Source: Sva-07 sp963716235 (GTDB taxonomy: Bacteria > Actinomycetota > Acidimicrobiia > Acidimicrobiales > Ilumatobacteraceae). Taken from it: a DNA stretch of 64,000 nt. The stretch lies in NCBI GenBank assembly GCA_963716235.1, contig CAVQTE010000023.1, positions 36,736-100,735 on the forward strand, given 5' to 3'. Below are positions 35,424 through 44,827 of this stretch, in pieces (the stretch's first letter is position 1; each line of letters opens with the position of its first letter). The position numbers and the translations under genes were made by a program. Under the pieces are notes generated by a model. That model was not told the DNA's origin and searched no databases. It saw only the letters and a list, made by a program, of their open reading frames with translations.

Positions 35424-36451
35424 CAGGTGGCCGGTAGCGGGACCGGCCCCTCGGGGCCCGGTGGTGGCTGGGCGGCCATCGCCGCAAGCGTCTGCTCCCA
35501 CTCTTTGCGCCACCGCCTCCAACGCAGGTCGATGACCTCGTCGATCACGGTCGTGGCGCGCCACGTGCACAGCGTGAGCATCAACGCCGGTACGCCGAAC
35601 ACCATGCCAACCTGCACCGTTCGCTCCGACGCGGTGAGTCCACCGTCTTCGAGCATCTCGGCAAGTCCGAGCGAATTCGCGAGCACCACACCGACCGCTG
35701 CGATCAACGGCAGCCAGAACCAGGCAGCAACCACGCGCACCGGGGCACCGATCCGGTGTGCCTGCGCGGTGTGGTAGTGGAATGGCGTCCAGACGAGCAC
35801 GAAGCACAACAGGACGGCGGCGATCGTGGCAGTGACGACCGCAACGTCGTCGGGGTTGTCGGCGAATCGGTCACGAGCCCATTCCACGACTCGGAATGCC
35901 CCGACCGGGGCGACGAAGGCCACGAGCCACAGCACGACGGCGACCAACGCACTCGAGCCGCGGCGATACAGCGTGGCGGGAACCAGACGCTTCGCATCGA
36001 GCATCGCCAACGCGCTCCAACAGACCAGCATGCACGCGGCGAGGAGGTACGTGGTGACGACCGCCGGCGATTCGACGAGGCCACCGGGCTGGGCGTACTC
36101 GGTCAGCATCACCACCACGATTCCGACGAGCTGAGCGAGCACGAGTAGGTAACGGAGCCACCATGTGGCAAACAGGCGCGGTGGCGGCTCGACGCGCAAC
36201 GGGACGAAGTGTTCAGGGACATCGCCGGGATCGAGGAGCTGCGCGGGATCGACGCGGGCCGCGGCAAGCGAGGGAGTCGGTGGCGGTGGCGGAGGCGGTG
36301 GCGGCACCGCGAGCGAAGGCGGAGGCGGCACCGCGAGCGAAGGCGGAGGCGATACGGCGAGGTGTGGCGGTGAGGGCAGCGGTGACGCGGATCGAGCCGG
36401 GTCAGGCGAGGACGACCACGCGCCCGGCACCGGATCACCGGGCGTCGTCAT
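35423..36451 (-). CDS. Multi-pass membrane protein with proline-rich N-terminus
   Basis: 342 residues from MTTPGDPVPGAW. The first 90 residues are cytoplasmic-type and proline-rich with SLAVPPPP repeats. About six hydrophobic helices follow (YLLVLAQLVGIVVVML, AVVTTYLLAACMLVCWSAL, ALVAVVLWLVAFVAPVGAF, VAVVTATIAAVLLCFVLVW, and two more). A C-terminal Arg/Trp-rich segment (DEVIDLRWRRWRKEWEQ) ends the protein. It overlaps the upstream gene (TGATG); the two share a helix pattern and probably form one complex. The layout resembles DUF4328-type proteins, but I cannot confirm the family. Confidence 0.75.
   Translation of the reverse strand: MTTPGDPVPGAWSSSPDPARSASPLPSPPHLAVSPPPSLAVPPPPSLAVPPPPPPPPPTPSLAAARVDPAQLLDPGDVPEHFVPLRVEPPPRLFATWWLRYLLVLAQLVGIVVVMLTEYAQPGGLVESPAVVTTYLLAACMLVCWSALAMLDAKRLVPATLYRRGSSALVAVVLWLVAFVAPVGAFRVVEWARDRFADNPDDVAVVTATIAAVLLCFVLVWTPFHYHTAQAHRIGAPVRVVAAWFWLPLIAAVGVVLANSLGLAEMLEDGGLTASERTVQVGMVFGVPALMLTLCTWRATTVIDEVIDLRWRRWRKEWEQTLAAMAAQPPPGPEGPVPLPAT
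36301..36348. repeat. Tandem 24-bp coding repeat (Pro-rich)
   Basis: Two identical copies of a 24-bp unit (GCGGCACCGCGAGCGAAGGC plus GGAG on the plus strand), with degenerate copies on both sides, encode the SLAVPPPP repeats of the membrane protein on the reverse strand. The period is a multiple of three, so copy-number changes would keep the frame. Confidence 0.85.
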
Positions 36452-38146
36452 GGGGCGTGGCCCATCACCGAGACCCGCTCGGACGACGCTGCTGCCATCG
36501 GGATCGAGGAGGCGGCCTCGGCGTGACGGCGCTTCACCGCCTCGCGCTGATCTACGAGGGCATTGTGCAGGTCTGCTTCGTGCTCGGTCGCCACCTCGAG
36601 TGTCCGACACGCCTCGGTCACTGCCAGCGTGGAGAACACCTGCAGCAGCGCTCCAATGGCGAGGAAAACGGCGAGTCGACCGAAGTCGGTGTCAGGCGAT
36701 TCCTCGATCGTCGTGAGCCCACCGAGCGCCTGGAGGTACACGACCAGCACGACGCCGAACAGGTACGCGATCCGCAGCGGCGTTCGGCGAGCATCGACGG
36801 CGTCGCCGGCGCGCCCCAGGAGGAAGAGTGGGACGTACAGTGCAGCCGCCTGCGCGGCGAATCCCACGATGGTCATGCCGACGGACTGATCGACGACGAA
36901 TCGATCAGCGAGCGCCCAGAATCCAACGGCGACCGCCGGCCACGACAATGCAGCGATGAACGGGTTCCGCCGTCGGCCGGAGGCCATGCGGGCGTTCGCG
37001 ACCGCCACGAAGGTCCAGATCGATGCCAGCGCGATCAGCGCGAAGCCCAACACCCGTGCACCGCTGCGGAGGACTGCGATCGCATCCCAGGCCCGTTGAC
37101 CCTGCGTCGGCAGCAGGCCACCGTCGCGCGACTCGAGCCAGAACATGAACATGACGACCGAGCCCACGAGCGTCAAGATGGCCAGGCCCGCCAGCATCGT
37201 GACGATCACGAGCCTGAACAGGTTGGCCCCCGGGATCAGACGCACCCGCTTGCGCTTGGCCACTGCGGCGTGACGAGCACCAGCCCGGCGGGTCACCAGA
37301 CGTGAGCGCATCCCACCCGATCTCACCGTGCCCGCGTGCCCTCGGCGCCGGTCGGCAGCGAGCTGCAGTGCCTCTTCGACAGTGCCCGCCGCCCGCCAGG
37401 CGAGCAGGACGATGATCACACACGGCACAACGGCAACCACGCCGACGAGCCAGAGCGGTGCCCACAACTCGATCGTCGATCCATCCGAGACCGCACCGCT
37501 GAAGTGCAACGCAACGATCGAACCGACCCCGACGACGGCCAGCGCGATGGGAACCCACATCCACTGCGACAGCCGCGGCCGAGTGACCGCCCACCTGGCG
37601 GATCATGCCCGACAACAGAAAGAACGGCCGATAGGTCAACGGGATGGCGAGCAGCAGGGCAGCGACCGCGATCAGCAGCGGCAATGACGACACGGGTTCT
37701 TCGGCGTTCCCGCTGATCTCTTCGCCGAGAGACGCCACGATGACGACGGCAACACCGACGAGCGCGAACGGCACCAACCAGGCTCCGACGGCCTTCTTCG
37801 GGTCGGGGAGCTCCCTCGACCTCGCCGGCTCGACGAGGCGGCGCGCATTCAACGCGGCGAACCAGGTCCATCCGAGCACACAGGCACCGGCGACTGCACC
37901 CGCAGCGATCGACCACCACACGTTGGCGTCCGACCAGGGCTGATCGGCGGCCAACCGCTGGATCTCGTGCCCCATCAACGCGAACGCGAGCGACAGCGCG
38001 ATTGCTCCCAACAGTCGCCAAGGGAACATCGGCGCCAGACCGTGGACCGACACGAGCATCACCGGCGGGGCGCCGGGCGCGGAGATCGCGCCGACGGTCG
38101 GTGGCGGCAGCGGCATCCCCTGCGACCCTGGATCCACGGGTTCCAT
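36448..38146 (-). CDS. Large multi-pass membrane protein (one frameshift)
   Basis: About 565 residues when one indel near 37585 is corrected. The N-terminal half (MEPVDPGSQGMPLPPPTVG, WRLLGAIALSLAFALMGHEI, WFAALNARRLVEPARSRELPDPKKAVGAWLVPFALVGV) joins a C-terminal half (QWMWVPIALAVVGVGSIVAL ... VIIVLLAWRAAGTVEEALQL). About ten hydrophobic helices in two similar halves, with a basic loop (RRAGARHAAVAKRKRVRLIPGANLFR) between them. W..F.A.NARR-type segments followed by VGAWLVP resemble DUF4328. It sits just upstream of its smaller neighbour on the same strand. Function unknown; no enzymatic motif seen. Confidence 0.7.
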
Positions 38147-38251
38147 GTCGTCGCCATCGGCAGGCCGTGCCAGGAACTTGAGGGAAACCTCGCGAGTTGC
38201 AGACGACCTGCGGAGTTCCGCGCCCCATCTCGGCCAGGTACGTTGGACGAC

Positions 38252-39661
38252 ATGAGCGAGATCGTCAGCATCACCGGACGCGAAATCCTGGATTCACGTG
38301 GCAACCCCACCGTCGAGGTCGATGTCCTGCTCGACTCCGGTGCACTCGGCCGCGCCGCGGTCCCGTCGGGAGCCTCGACCGGTGAACACGAAGCGGTCGA
38401 GCTACGCGATGGCGGCGATCGCTTCGGCGGCAAGGGTGTGCTGAACGCCGTCGGGTACGTCAACGACGAGATCGCCGATGCGCTCGAGGGCTTCGACGCA
38501 CTCGACCAACGGTTCCTCGACCAGGTGATGCTCGACCTCGACGGCACCGACAACAAGTCACGCCTCGGCGCCAACGCCGTGCTCGGCACGAGTCTCGCCA
38601 TCGCCAAGGCGGCCGCGATCGAACTCGATGTGCCGCTGTACCGCTACATCGGCGGCCCGAACGCCCACGTACTCCCCGTGCCGATGATGAACGTGATCAA
38701 CGGAGGGGTCCACGCCGACAACTCGATCGACCTGCAGGAGTTCATGGTGATGCCGGTCGGAGCGCCGAGCTTTCGCGAGGCGTTGCGCTGGGGCACCGAG
38801 ACCTACCACGTCCTCAAGCAGGTGATCCACGAGCGCGGGCTGTCGACTGCGGTCGGCGACGAAGGCGGGTTCGCTCCGAACCTCGACTCGAACGAGGAAG
38901 CGATCAAGGTACTCGTCGAGGCAATCACTCGCGCCGGGTTCACGCCCGGTGACGACATCGCCATCGCACTCGACCCTGCCACCAGCGAAATCTTCCACGA
39001 CGGCGCGTACCACCTCACCGGCGAGGGCAAGGTGCTGTCCCCATCGGAGATGACCGACTACTGGGTGCGCCTCGTGGAGACCTACCCGATCGTGTCGATC
39101 GAGGACGCGATGGACGAGAACGACTGGGAGGGCTGGGCGACGCTCACCCAGGCCGTCGGCGACAAGGTGCAACTGGTGGGCGACGACCTGTTCGTCACCA
39201 ACTCCACGCGGCTGCAGACCGGGATCGACAAAGGCGTGGCCAACTCGATCCTGATCAAGGTCAACCAGATCGGCTCGCTCACCGAAACGCTCGACACGGT
39301 CGAACTCGCCACCCGACACGCCTACACCTCGGTGATGAGCCACCGTTCGGGTGAAACCGAGGACGCCACGATCGCCGATCTCGCCGTCGCCACCAACTGC
39401 GGCCAGATCAAGACCGGCGCCCCTGCCCGCAGCGACCGCGTCGCCAAGTACAACCAGCTCCTGCGCATCGAAGCCCAACTCGGCGACTCCGCCGAGTACC
39501 GCGGCCGCGCCGCCCTCGCGCCGCGTTGCAGTGGCGGGCTCGTCGTCCGCTGCGCTTCCTCCTCGCGCCGCGTCCGCCTCGTCGCTGGCGCTTCCCTCGG
39601 CGGCTGCCAGCGAACGGGTGCCACGGCAGAACGGACCTCAGCTGCGAGACTGGCGCGGTGA
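38252..39661 (+). CDS. eno: Enolase with C-terminal extension
   Basis: The glycolytic 2-phosphoglycerate dehydratase. The N-terminal MSEIVSITGREILDSRGNPTVEVDV, substrate loops SGASTGEHEAVELRD, EFMVMPVGA, VGDEGGFAPNL (catalytic Glu), SIEDAMDENDWEG, LVGDDLFVTN, KVNQIGSLTETLD and SHRSGETED are all present. The normal end is around EYRGRAAL (about residue 424), but the frame continues for another 45 residues rich in Arg, Ser and Cys to a stop overlapping ftsB. All three frames are open there, so the tail may be a missed stop or indel. In the common actinobacterial order ftsB follows directly. Confidence 0.96.
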   Translation: MSEIVSITGREILDSRGNPTVEVDVLLDSGALGRAAVPSGASTGEHEAVELRDGGDRFGGKGVLNAVGYVNDEIADALEGFDALDQRFLDQVMLDLDGTDNKSRLGANAVLGTSLAIAKAAAIELDVPLYRYIGGPNAHVLPVPMMNVINGGVHADNSIDLQEFMVMPVGAPSFREALRWGTETYHVLKQVIHERGLSTAVGDEGGFAPNLDSNEEAIKVLVEAITRAGFTPGDDIAIALDPATSEIFHDGAYHLTGEGKVLSPSEMTDYWVRLVETYPIVSIEDAMDENDWEGWATLTQAVGDKVQLVGDDLFVTNSTRLQTGIDKGVANSILIKVNQIGSLTETLDTVELATRHAYTSVMSHRSGETEDATIADLAVATNCGQIKTGAPARSDRVAKYNQLLRIEAQLGDSAEYRGRAALAPRCSGGLVVRCASSSRRVRLVAGASLGGCQRTGATAERTSAARLAR

Positions 39662-40155
39662 GTCGTTCACGCACCACCTCGATCCCGAGGCCGAAGGAAC
39701 AGCCGAAGGCGGCCGACGTCGGTCGGTCGCGTCTCGGCGACTTCACTCGGCCGATCCCGACCGACAAGCGCATCCTTCGACGACCGCGCTGGGTGCTCTT
39801 CGGCGGCGTCTTCGTGCTCGTCGTCGGCGCCACCATCGTCGCCGCGCTGTTCATCTTGCCGGTACAGACCTGGATGGACCAGGACGACGATCTCGCCCAA
39901 CGTCAGGCCGAACTGGACGAGCTCCAGAAGGTCAACGGCCAGCTCGCCGGCGAGGTCGAACGGCTCCAGACCGACGACGGCATCCGCGAAGCCGCCCGCG
40001 AGGAAATCGGCTTCGTCGACGCCGGAGACCGCCGCACCACGATCCTGCCGTTGCCCGCGCTTCCGACCGAACTGCCACCTGGGTGGCCGTACAACGTCGT
40101 CACCGGAATCCTGGCTGCGCGTACGGCTGGTCCTGCACCCGTCACCGCCGACTAG
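39658..40155 (+). CDS. ftsB: Septum formation initiator family protein (FtsB/DivIC)
   Basis: 165 residues from a GTG overlapping the enolase stop. A basic cytoplasmic N-terminus is followed by one transmembrane helix (WVLFGGVFVLVVGATIVAALFIL), a coiled coil (DDDLAQRQAELDELQKVNGQLAGEVERL) and the EEIGFVDAGD segment characteristic of DivIC/FtsB. It belongs to the divisome FtsQLB subcomplex. In many actinobacteria DUF501 and ppx come next; here a molybdenum hydroxylase gene follows after about 50 bp. Confidence 0.9.
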   Translation: MSRSRTTSIPRPKEQPKAADVGRSRLGDFTRPIPTDKRILRRPRWVLFGGVFVLVVGATIVAALFILPVQTWMDQDDDLAQRQAELDELQKVNGQLAGEVERLQTDDGIREAAREEIGFVDAGDRRTTILPLPALPTELPPGWPYNVVTGILAARTAGPAPVTAD

Positions 40156-40207
40156 GTTCACATCGACGCAGCCCGAACGGGGCGCAAGTGGGGTTGAAGG
40201 AGCACAC

Positions 40208-42499
40208 GTGGCCGGCAGCATTCTCGGAACCAGGGTCCAGCGCAAGGAAGACCCCAAGTTCCTCACCACGGGCGGCGTCTACGTCGACGATCTCACCGAG
40301 GAGCTGCTCGTCGGGGCGCTGCACGTCGTCTACGCCCGCTCGGCTGCCGCCCATGGCACGATCCTGTCCATCGATGTCGAGGGCGTGAAGGACATGCCCG
40401 GCGTCGTCGGAGTGTTCACCGCCGAGTCACTCGGCCTCGAACCTCTTCCATCGCCGTTCAACCCGATGGTCGCCCGCACGCTGCTGGCCAGCGACAAGGT
40501 TCGCTACGTCGGCGAGCCCGTCGTGGCAATCGTTGCCGAGACGGCGGCCCAGGCGACCGACGCCGCCGAGATGGTGTTCGTCGACGTCGACTTCCTCCCG
40601 ACACTCGTCGACATCGAGGCCGCCGCGTCGTCCGAGACCCTGGTCTACGACGCCGCCGGATCGAATGTGGTCTTCGACACCAGCGCGATCGGCATGCCCG
40701 ACAACACCGCCGCCGCCGACTACTTCGCGGACTGCGAGGTCACCGTCACCGGCCGGTTCGTCAACCAGCGGGTCGCCCCGTGCCCGCTCGAGGTCCGCGG
40801 GTCCGCTGCGACCTGGGTCGACGGCCGGCTCTACCAGTGGTTGTCCACTCAGCACGCGCAGGGCACCAAGGCCTCGTTCGCAGCCGCCAACGGGGTCGAG
40901 CCCGACGAGATCCGCGTCATCACCCCCGACGTCGGTGGGGGATTCGGTGCCAAGATCGGCACCTACCCCGAGGAGTTGCTGCTCGGCCCGATCTCCAAGG
41001 CGCTCGGCCGACCGGTCCGGTGGCGCGAGACCCGCAGCGAGTCGATGATGGGGCTCGGCCACGGACGCAGCCAGGTGCAGTACGCCACCATCGGCGGCAG
41101 CCGTGACGGCAACGTCACGCACTACCAACTGCTGCTCCTGCAGGACTGCGGCGCCTTCGCCGAAATCGGCACGGTGCTGGCAATGGCCATGACCCGCCCG
41201 ATGGCTTCGGGCGTCTACGACATCCCGAACATCGAGGTACGTGCCACGTCGGTCGTCACCAACACGACACCGACGGTCCCCTACCGGGGTGCAGGTCGCC
41301 CCGAGGCAACCGCCGCGATCGAACGGGCGATGGACATGTTCGCCGCCGAGATCGGCAAGGACGTCGTCGACGTGCGCCGCATGAACCTCATCCCGAAGTT
41401 CCTCGAACCACACACCACCTCGATCGGCCAGACGTACGACGTCGGCGACTTCGAGGGCGCGCTCGACAAGGCACTGGCGGCCGCCGGGTACGAGGAGCTG
41501 CGCGCCGAGCAGGCCAGCCGCCGCGCCGCCGGTGACGACAAGCAGCTCGGCATCGGCGTGAGTGTGTACGTCGAGATCACCGGCGGCGTCGACCCGATGG
41601 GGGAAGCCGCCAAGATCGAGGTGCAGGACGACGGTTCGGCCCTGGTCTACACCGGCACGTCGCCGCACGGCCAGGGCCACGACACGTCGTGGTCGATGAT
41701 CGCCAGCGACCAGACCGGCATCCCGATGGACAAGATCACCCTCATCTGGGGCGACACCGACCTCGTGCCCGAAGGCGGCGGCACGATGGGGTCACGTTCG
41801 CTGCAGGTCGGCGGATCCGCAGTCAACAAAGCGTCGATCGAACTCGTCGAGAAGGCCCAGAAGCTCGCCGCGTCGCTGCTCGAAGCCGACGAGGCCGACA
41901 TCGTGCTCGACAAGGACCACGGCGCCTTCCACGTCGCCGGCACGCCGGCCGTGTCGAAGACCTGGGCCGACCTGGCCGTTGCGGCCAAGGGCCAGGGCGA
42001 CGATCTCACGATCGACACCCGCTTCGATGCCGGTCAGGCCACGTTCCCCTTCGGGGCACACGTCGCCGTCGTCGAGGTCGACACCGGGACGGGCCACGTG
42101 AAGCACCTGCGCCAGATCGCGTGCGACGACGCCGGCCGGGTCGTCAACCCGATGCTGCTCGACGGCCAGATCCACGGCGGCATCGCCCAGGGCACGGCAC
42201 AGGCGCTGCTCGAAGAGATCCGCTACGACGAGGATGGCAACCCGATCACGTCGAACCTCGCCGAGTACGGGATGATCTCCGCCGCCGAGCTGCCGAGCTT
42301 CGAGGTGATCCACATGGAGACCCCCACGTTCGTCAACCCGCTGGGAGCGAAGGGCATCGGCGAATCGGGCACCATCGGTTCGACGCCGGCCGTCCAGTCC
42401 GCCGTCGTCGACGCCCTCGGCCACCTCGGCGTCCGCCACATCGACATGCCCGCCACCGCCGAAAAAGTCTGGCGCGCCATCCAAACCGCCACCGCCTGA
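40208..42499 (+). CDS. Xanthine dehydrogenase family molybdopterin-binding large subunit (form II CoxL-like) A
   Basis: 763 residues, GTG start. LGTRVQRKEDPKFLTTGGVYVDDL is the N-terminal signature. Moco-binding motifs include VGGGFGAKIG, the active-site loop VPYRGAGRPEA (near residue 357), TGTSPHGQGHDTSW, GSRSLQVGGSAV, and the C-terminal GIGESGTIGS with the catalytic Glu (near 717). The loop is AYRGAGR-like, not the AYRCSFR of true aerobic CO dehydrogenase, so CO oxidation is unlikely. It should oxidise an aldehyde, purine or N-heterocycle. It lacks its own FeS and FAD genes and probably shares those at 45284 and 48220. An HD-domain gene follows after 13 bp. Confidence 0.92.
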   Translation: MAGSILGTRVQRKEDPKFLTTGGVYVDDLTEELLVGALHVVYARSAAAHGTILSIDVEGVKDMPGVVGVFTAESLGLEPLPSPFNPMVARTLLASDKVRYVGEPVVAIVAETAAQATDAAEMVFVDVDFLPTLVDIEAAASSETLVYDAAGSNVVFDTSAIGMPDNTAAADYFADCEVTVTGRFVNQRVAPCPLEVRGSAATWVDGRLYQWLSTQHAQGTKASFAAANGVEPDEIRVITPDVGGGFGAKIGTYPEELLLGPISKALGRPVRWRETRSESMMGLGHGRSQVQYATIGGSRDGNVTHYQLLLLQDCGAFAEIGTVLAMAMTRPMASGVYDIPNIEVRATSVVTNTTPTVPYRGAGRPEATAAIERAMDMFAAEIGKDVVDVRRMNLIPKFLEPHTTSIGQTYDVGDFEGALDKALAAAGYEELRAEQASRRAAGDDKQLGIGVSVYVEITGGVDPMGEAAKIEVQDDGSALVYTGTSPHGQGHDTSWSMIASDQTGIPMDKITLIWGDTDLVPEGGGTMGSRSLQVGGSAVNKASIELVEKAQKLAASLLEADEADIVLDKDHGAFHVAGTPAVSKTWADLAVAAKGQGDDLTIDTRFDAGQATFPFGAHVAVVEVDTGTGHVKHLRQIACDDAGRVVNPMLLDGQIHGGIAQGTAQALLEEIRYDEDGNPITSNLAEYGMISAAELPSFEVIHMETPTFVNPLGAKGIGESGTIGSTPAVQSAVVDALGHLGVRHIDMPATAEKVWRAIQTATA

Positions 42500-42512
42500 G
42501 GAGCCCACCACC

Positions 42513-43100
42513 ATGACCCAACTCGACGATCACGAGGCAGCAAGCACCGCCGACACCCACCCCCGAGCACACTTCACGAGCTTCGAGGAATCGACGGCCG
42601 AGGACTGGGCGATCATCACTCCGCAGCTGGCGATCACCCAGTCATTCGTCGCCGATCGTGTCATCGGCCTCATGCGCGACCTGGAGTTCGATCACGGCGG
42701 GTTCCCGATCAACCGGCTCGAACACAGCTTGCAGACCGCAACGCGTGCCGAGCGCGACGGCCGCGACGACGAGTACGTGCTGTGTGCGCTGCTGCACGAC
42801 ATCGGCGACACGCTGAGCCCGTACAGCCACCCCGACATCGCGGCGGGCATCCTCAAGCCGTTCGTGTCGGAGGCCAACCACTTCATGGTCAAGAACCATG
42901 GTGTGTTCCAGGGCTACTACTTCTGGCACCACATCGGCGGTGACAAGGACGCCCGCGAGCAGTTCCGCGATTCGGAGTACTTCGCCCACACCGAGGAGTT
43001 CTGCGCGAAGTACGACCAGACCGCGTTCGACGCCGAGTACGACAGTAATCCGCTCGAACACTACGAGCCGTTGATCCGCCAGATTCTCCACAGCCGCTGA
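42513..43100 (+). CDS. HD-domain protein, possible di-iron oxygenase type
   Basis: 195 residues. Metal-ligand pattern: H in INRLEHSLQTATRA, HD in LCALLHDIGDTL, H in YSHPDIAAGIL, H in VKNHGVFQGYY and a late Asp. The spacing, with Q-x-A after the first His and two further His before a Tyr-rich segment (YYFWHH), resembles HD oxygenases such as PhnZ and myo-inositol oxygenase as much as HD phosphohydrolases. It is tightly linked to the preceding molybdenum hydroxylase large subunit and may act on the same substrate. Activity cannot be decided from sequence alone. Confidence 0.75.
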   Translation: MTQLDDHEAASTADTHPRAHFTSFEESTAEDWAIITPQLAITQSFVADRVIGLMRDLEFDHGGFPINRLEHSLQTATRAERDGRDDEYVLCALLHDIGDTLSPYSHPDIAAGILKPFVSEANHFMVKNHGVFQGYYFWHHIGGDKDAREQFRDSEYFAHTEEFCAKYDQTAFDAEYDSNPLEHYEPLIRQILHSR

Positions 43101-43115
43101 GCACACTGCCGCACC

Positions 43116-44108
43116 GTGAACCCAAGTCCGTTCGGACGGCTCCAGCGGGCCCTCGGCATGGTGCTCACCGTCATGGTGATCGGCACGGTCGGCTACATGC
43201 TGTTCGGGATGTCGTTCAACGACGCCGCCTACCAGACGGTCACCACGGTGACGACGGTCGGCTTCCGCGAACTCCAGGAATTCGACGCCGCCCGGCAGTG
43301 GTTCACCATCGCGCTGATCATCATGGGCGCCTCCACGGTGCTCTTCACCTTCACCATCGCAGTGCAGTTCGTGTACGACGGGCAGCTGCGCAACGTCCTC
43401 GGGAGTCGCTTCATGCACCGTGAGATCGCCAAACTCAGCGGACACACCATCGTGTGCGGATGGGGACGCGTCGGGCGGGCGGTGGCCGACGATCTGCGCA
43501 CCGCCGGGCACGATGTCGTCATCGTCGACGTCGATCCGGAACGGACCAGAGGGGTGCCCTATCCCACCGTCGTCGGTGATGCCACCCTCGACTCGACGCT
43601 GCGCGAGGCCGGCCTCGAGCGCGCCGGAGCACTGATCGCGGCGCTGGAAGGTGACGCCGAGAATCTGTTCGTGACGCTGTCGGCCCGCGCGATCGTGCCC
43701 GAGCTCTTCATCGTCGCCCGGGCCCGTCAGGACGAGAGCGTCCCCAAGCTCACCAACGCCGGCGCCGACCGCGTCGTCAACCCTCAGGAACTCGGAGCAG
43801 CGCGCATGGCATCGTTCGTCGCCCGGCCGAACGTGGCCGAGTTCGTCGACGTCGTGATGCACGAACGCTCGCTCGAGTTCCGCATGCAGGAGTTCGACGT
43901 GCCCGCCGACTCAGCACTGGCGGGCATCACGCTGCGCGATGCCGATCTGCGCAAGACCACCGGCGTGCTCATCCTCGCCATGCGACGCGTCGACGGCTCG
44001 TTCACCACCAACCCCGAACCCGACACGATGATCGAACCGCACCAGGTGCTGATCGCCGTCGGCACCGACGACGACATCGCCCGTCTCGACGACCTGATCG
44101 CCCGATGA
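43116..44108 (+). CDS. Two-TM potassium-channel-like protein with RCK/TrkA domains
   Basis: 330 residues, GTG start. TM1 (ALGMVLTVMVIGTVGYMLFGM), a pore helix and filter-like TVTTVGFRE, and TM2 (WFTIALIIMGASTVLFTFTIAV) precede a Rossmann RCK domain (HTIVCGWGRVGRAVADDL ... VVIVDVD, VVGDATLDSTLREAGLERAGALIAAL) and a TrkA-C domain (PDTMIEPHQVLIAVGTDDDI). This is the MthK-type architecture. The filter reads TTVGF followed by Arg instead of TVGYG(D), so selectivity may differ. It overlaps the HAD gene by 4 bp. Confidence 0.88.
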   Translation: MNPSPFGRLQRALGMVLTVMVIGTVGYMLFGMSFNDAAYQTVTTVTTVGFRELQEFDAARQWFTIALIIMGASTVLFTFTIAVQFVYDGQLRNVLGSRFMHREIAKLSGHTIVCGWGRVGRAVADDLRTAGHDVVIVDVDPERTRGVPYPTVVGDATLDSTLREAGLERAGALIAALEGDAENLFVTLSARAIVPELFIVARARQDESVPKLTNAGADRVVNPQELGAARMASFVARPNVAEFVDVVMHERSLEFRMQEFDVPADSALAGITLRDADLRKTTGVLILAMRRVDGSFTTNPEPDTMIEPHQVLIAVGTDDDIARLDDLIAR

Positions 44109-44776
44109 CGCACGTCCTGCTCGACCTCGACGGCACGTTGTCGGACTCGTCACTCGGCATCGGCCGATCACTCCGGCACGCATTCTCCGCGTGCGGCTAC
44201 GAACCACCGACCGACGAACAGGTCCGTTCCGTCATCGGCCCGCCCTTCGAACTGAGCTTTCCCACACTCGGGGTACCGGTCGACGACATCGAACGTGTCG
44301 TGGCGGTGTACCGCGAGCGCTACGAGGACATCGGACTGTTCGAGAACGAGGTGTACCCCGGGATCGCCGCGATGCTCGACGAGTTGCGCGGCGCCGGCCA
44401 CACCCTGTCGCTCGCCACCGCCAAACCGCAATCGACCGCCATCCGCATCGTCGAGCACTTCGGGTTCACCGGCTACTTCGCCGTGCAGGCCGGCGCCACG
44501 ATCGACGTCCACTCGGGCCGTCGGACGAAGTCCGAGGTGATCACCTACGCACTCGCCGAACTGGGCGTCGGTCCGACCCCTCAGGACCTGGCAGACGTGA
44601 TCATGATCGGCGACCGTGATCACGATGTGGAGGGCGCCCACGACAACGGCATCGACTGCATCGGCGTCACCTGGGGGTTCGGATCGGTCGACGAACTCGC
44701 CACCGCCGGCGCAGTTGCGCTCGTCGACTCGCCCGGCGAAGTTGCCGCTGCCGTCGCGGCGACGTACCGTTCGTGA
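44105..44776 (+). CDS. HAD hydrolase, phosphoglycolate phosphatase-like
   Basis: 223 residues: motif I LLDLDGTLSDSS, helical cap, motif II LATAKPQ, Lys in GRRTKSEV and motif IV MIGDRDHDVEGA. The subfamily is Gph/PpaX-like. It is translationally coupled to the channel gene (ATGA overlap). Likely a housekeeping phosphatase acting on small sugar phosphates; substrate not predictable. Confidence 0.87.
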   Translation: MTHVLLDLDGTLSDSSLGIGRSLRHAFSACGYEPPTDEQVRSVIGPPFELSFPTLGVPVDDIERVVAVYRERYEDIGLFENEVYPGIAAMLDELRGAGHTLSLATAKPQSTAIRIVEHFGFTGYFAVQAGATIDVHSGRRTKSEVITYALAELGVGPTPQDLADVIMIGDRDHDVEGAHDNGIDCIGVTWGFGSVDELATAGAVALVDSPGEVAAAVAATYRS

Positions 44777-44827
44777 CGGCCATGAGCACCACCGCCGATC
44801 GTCCCCACGAGCGCCAGCCCCACTGCA

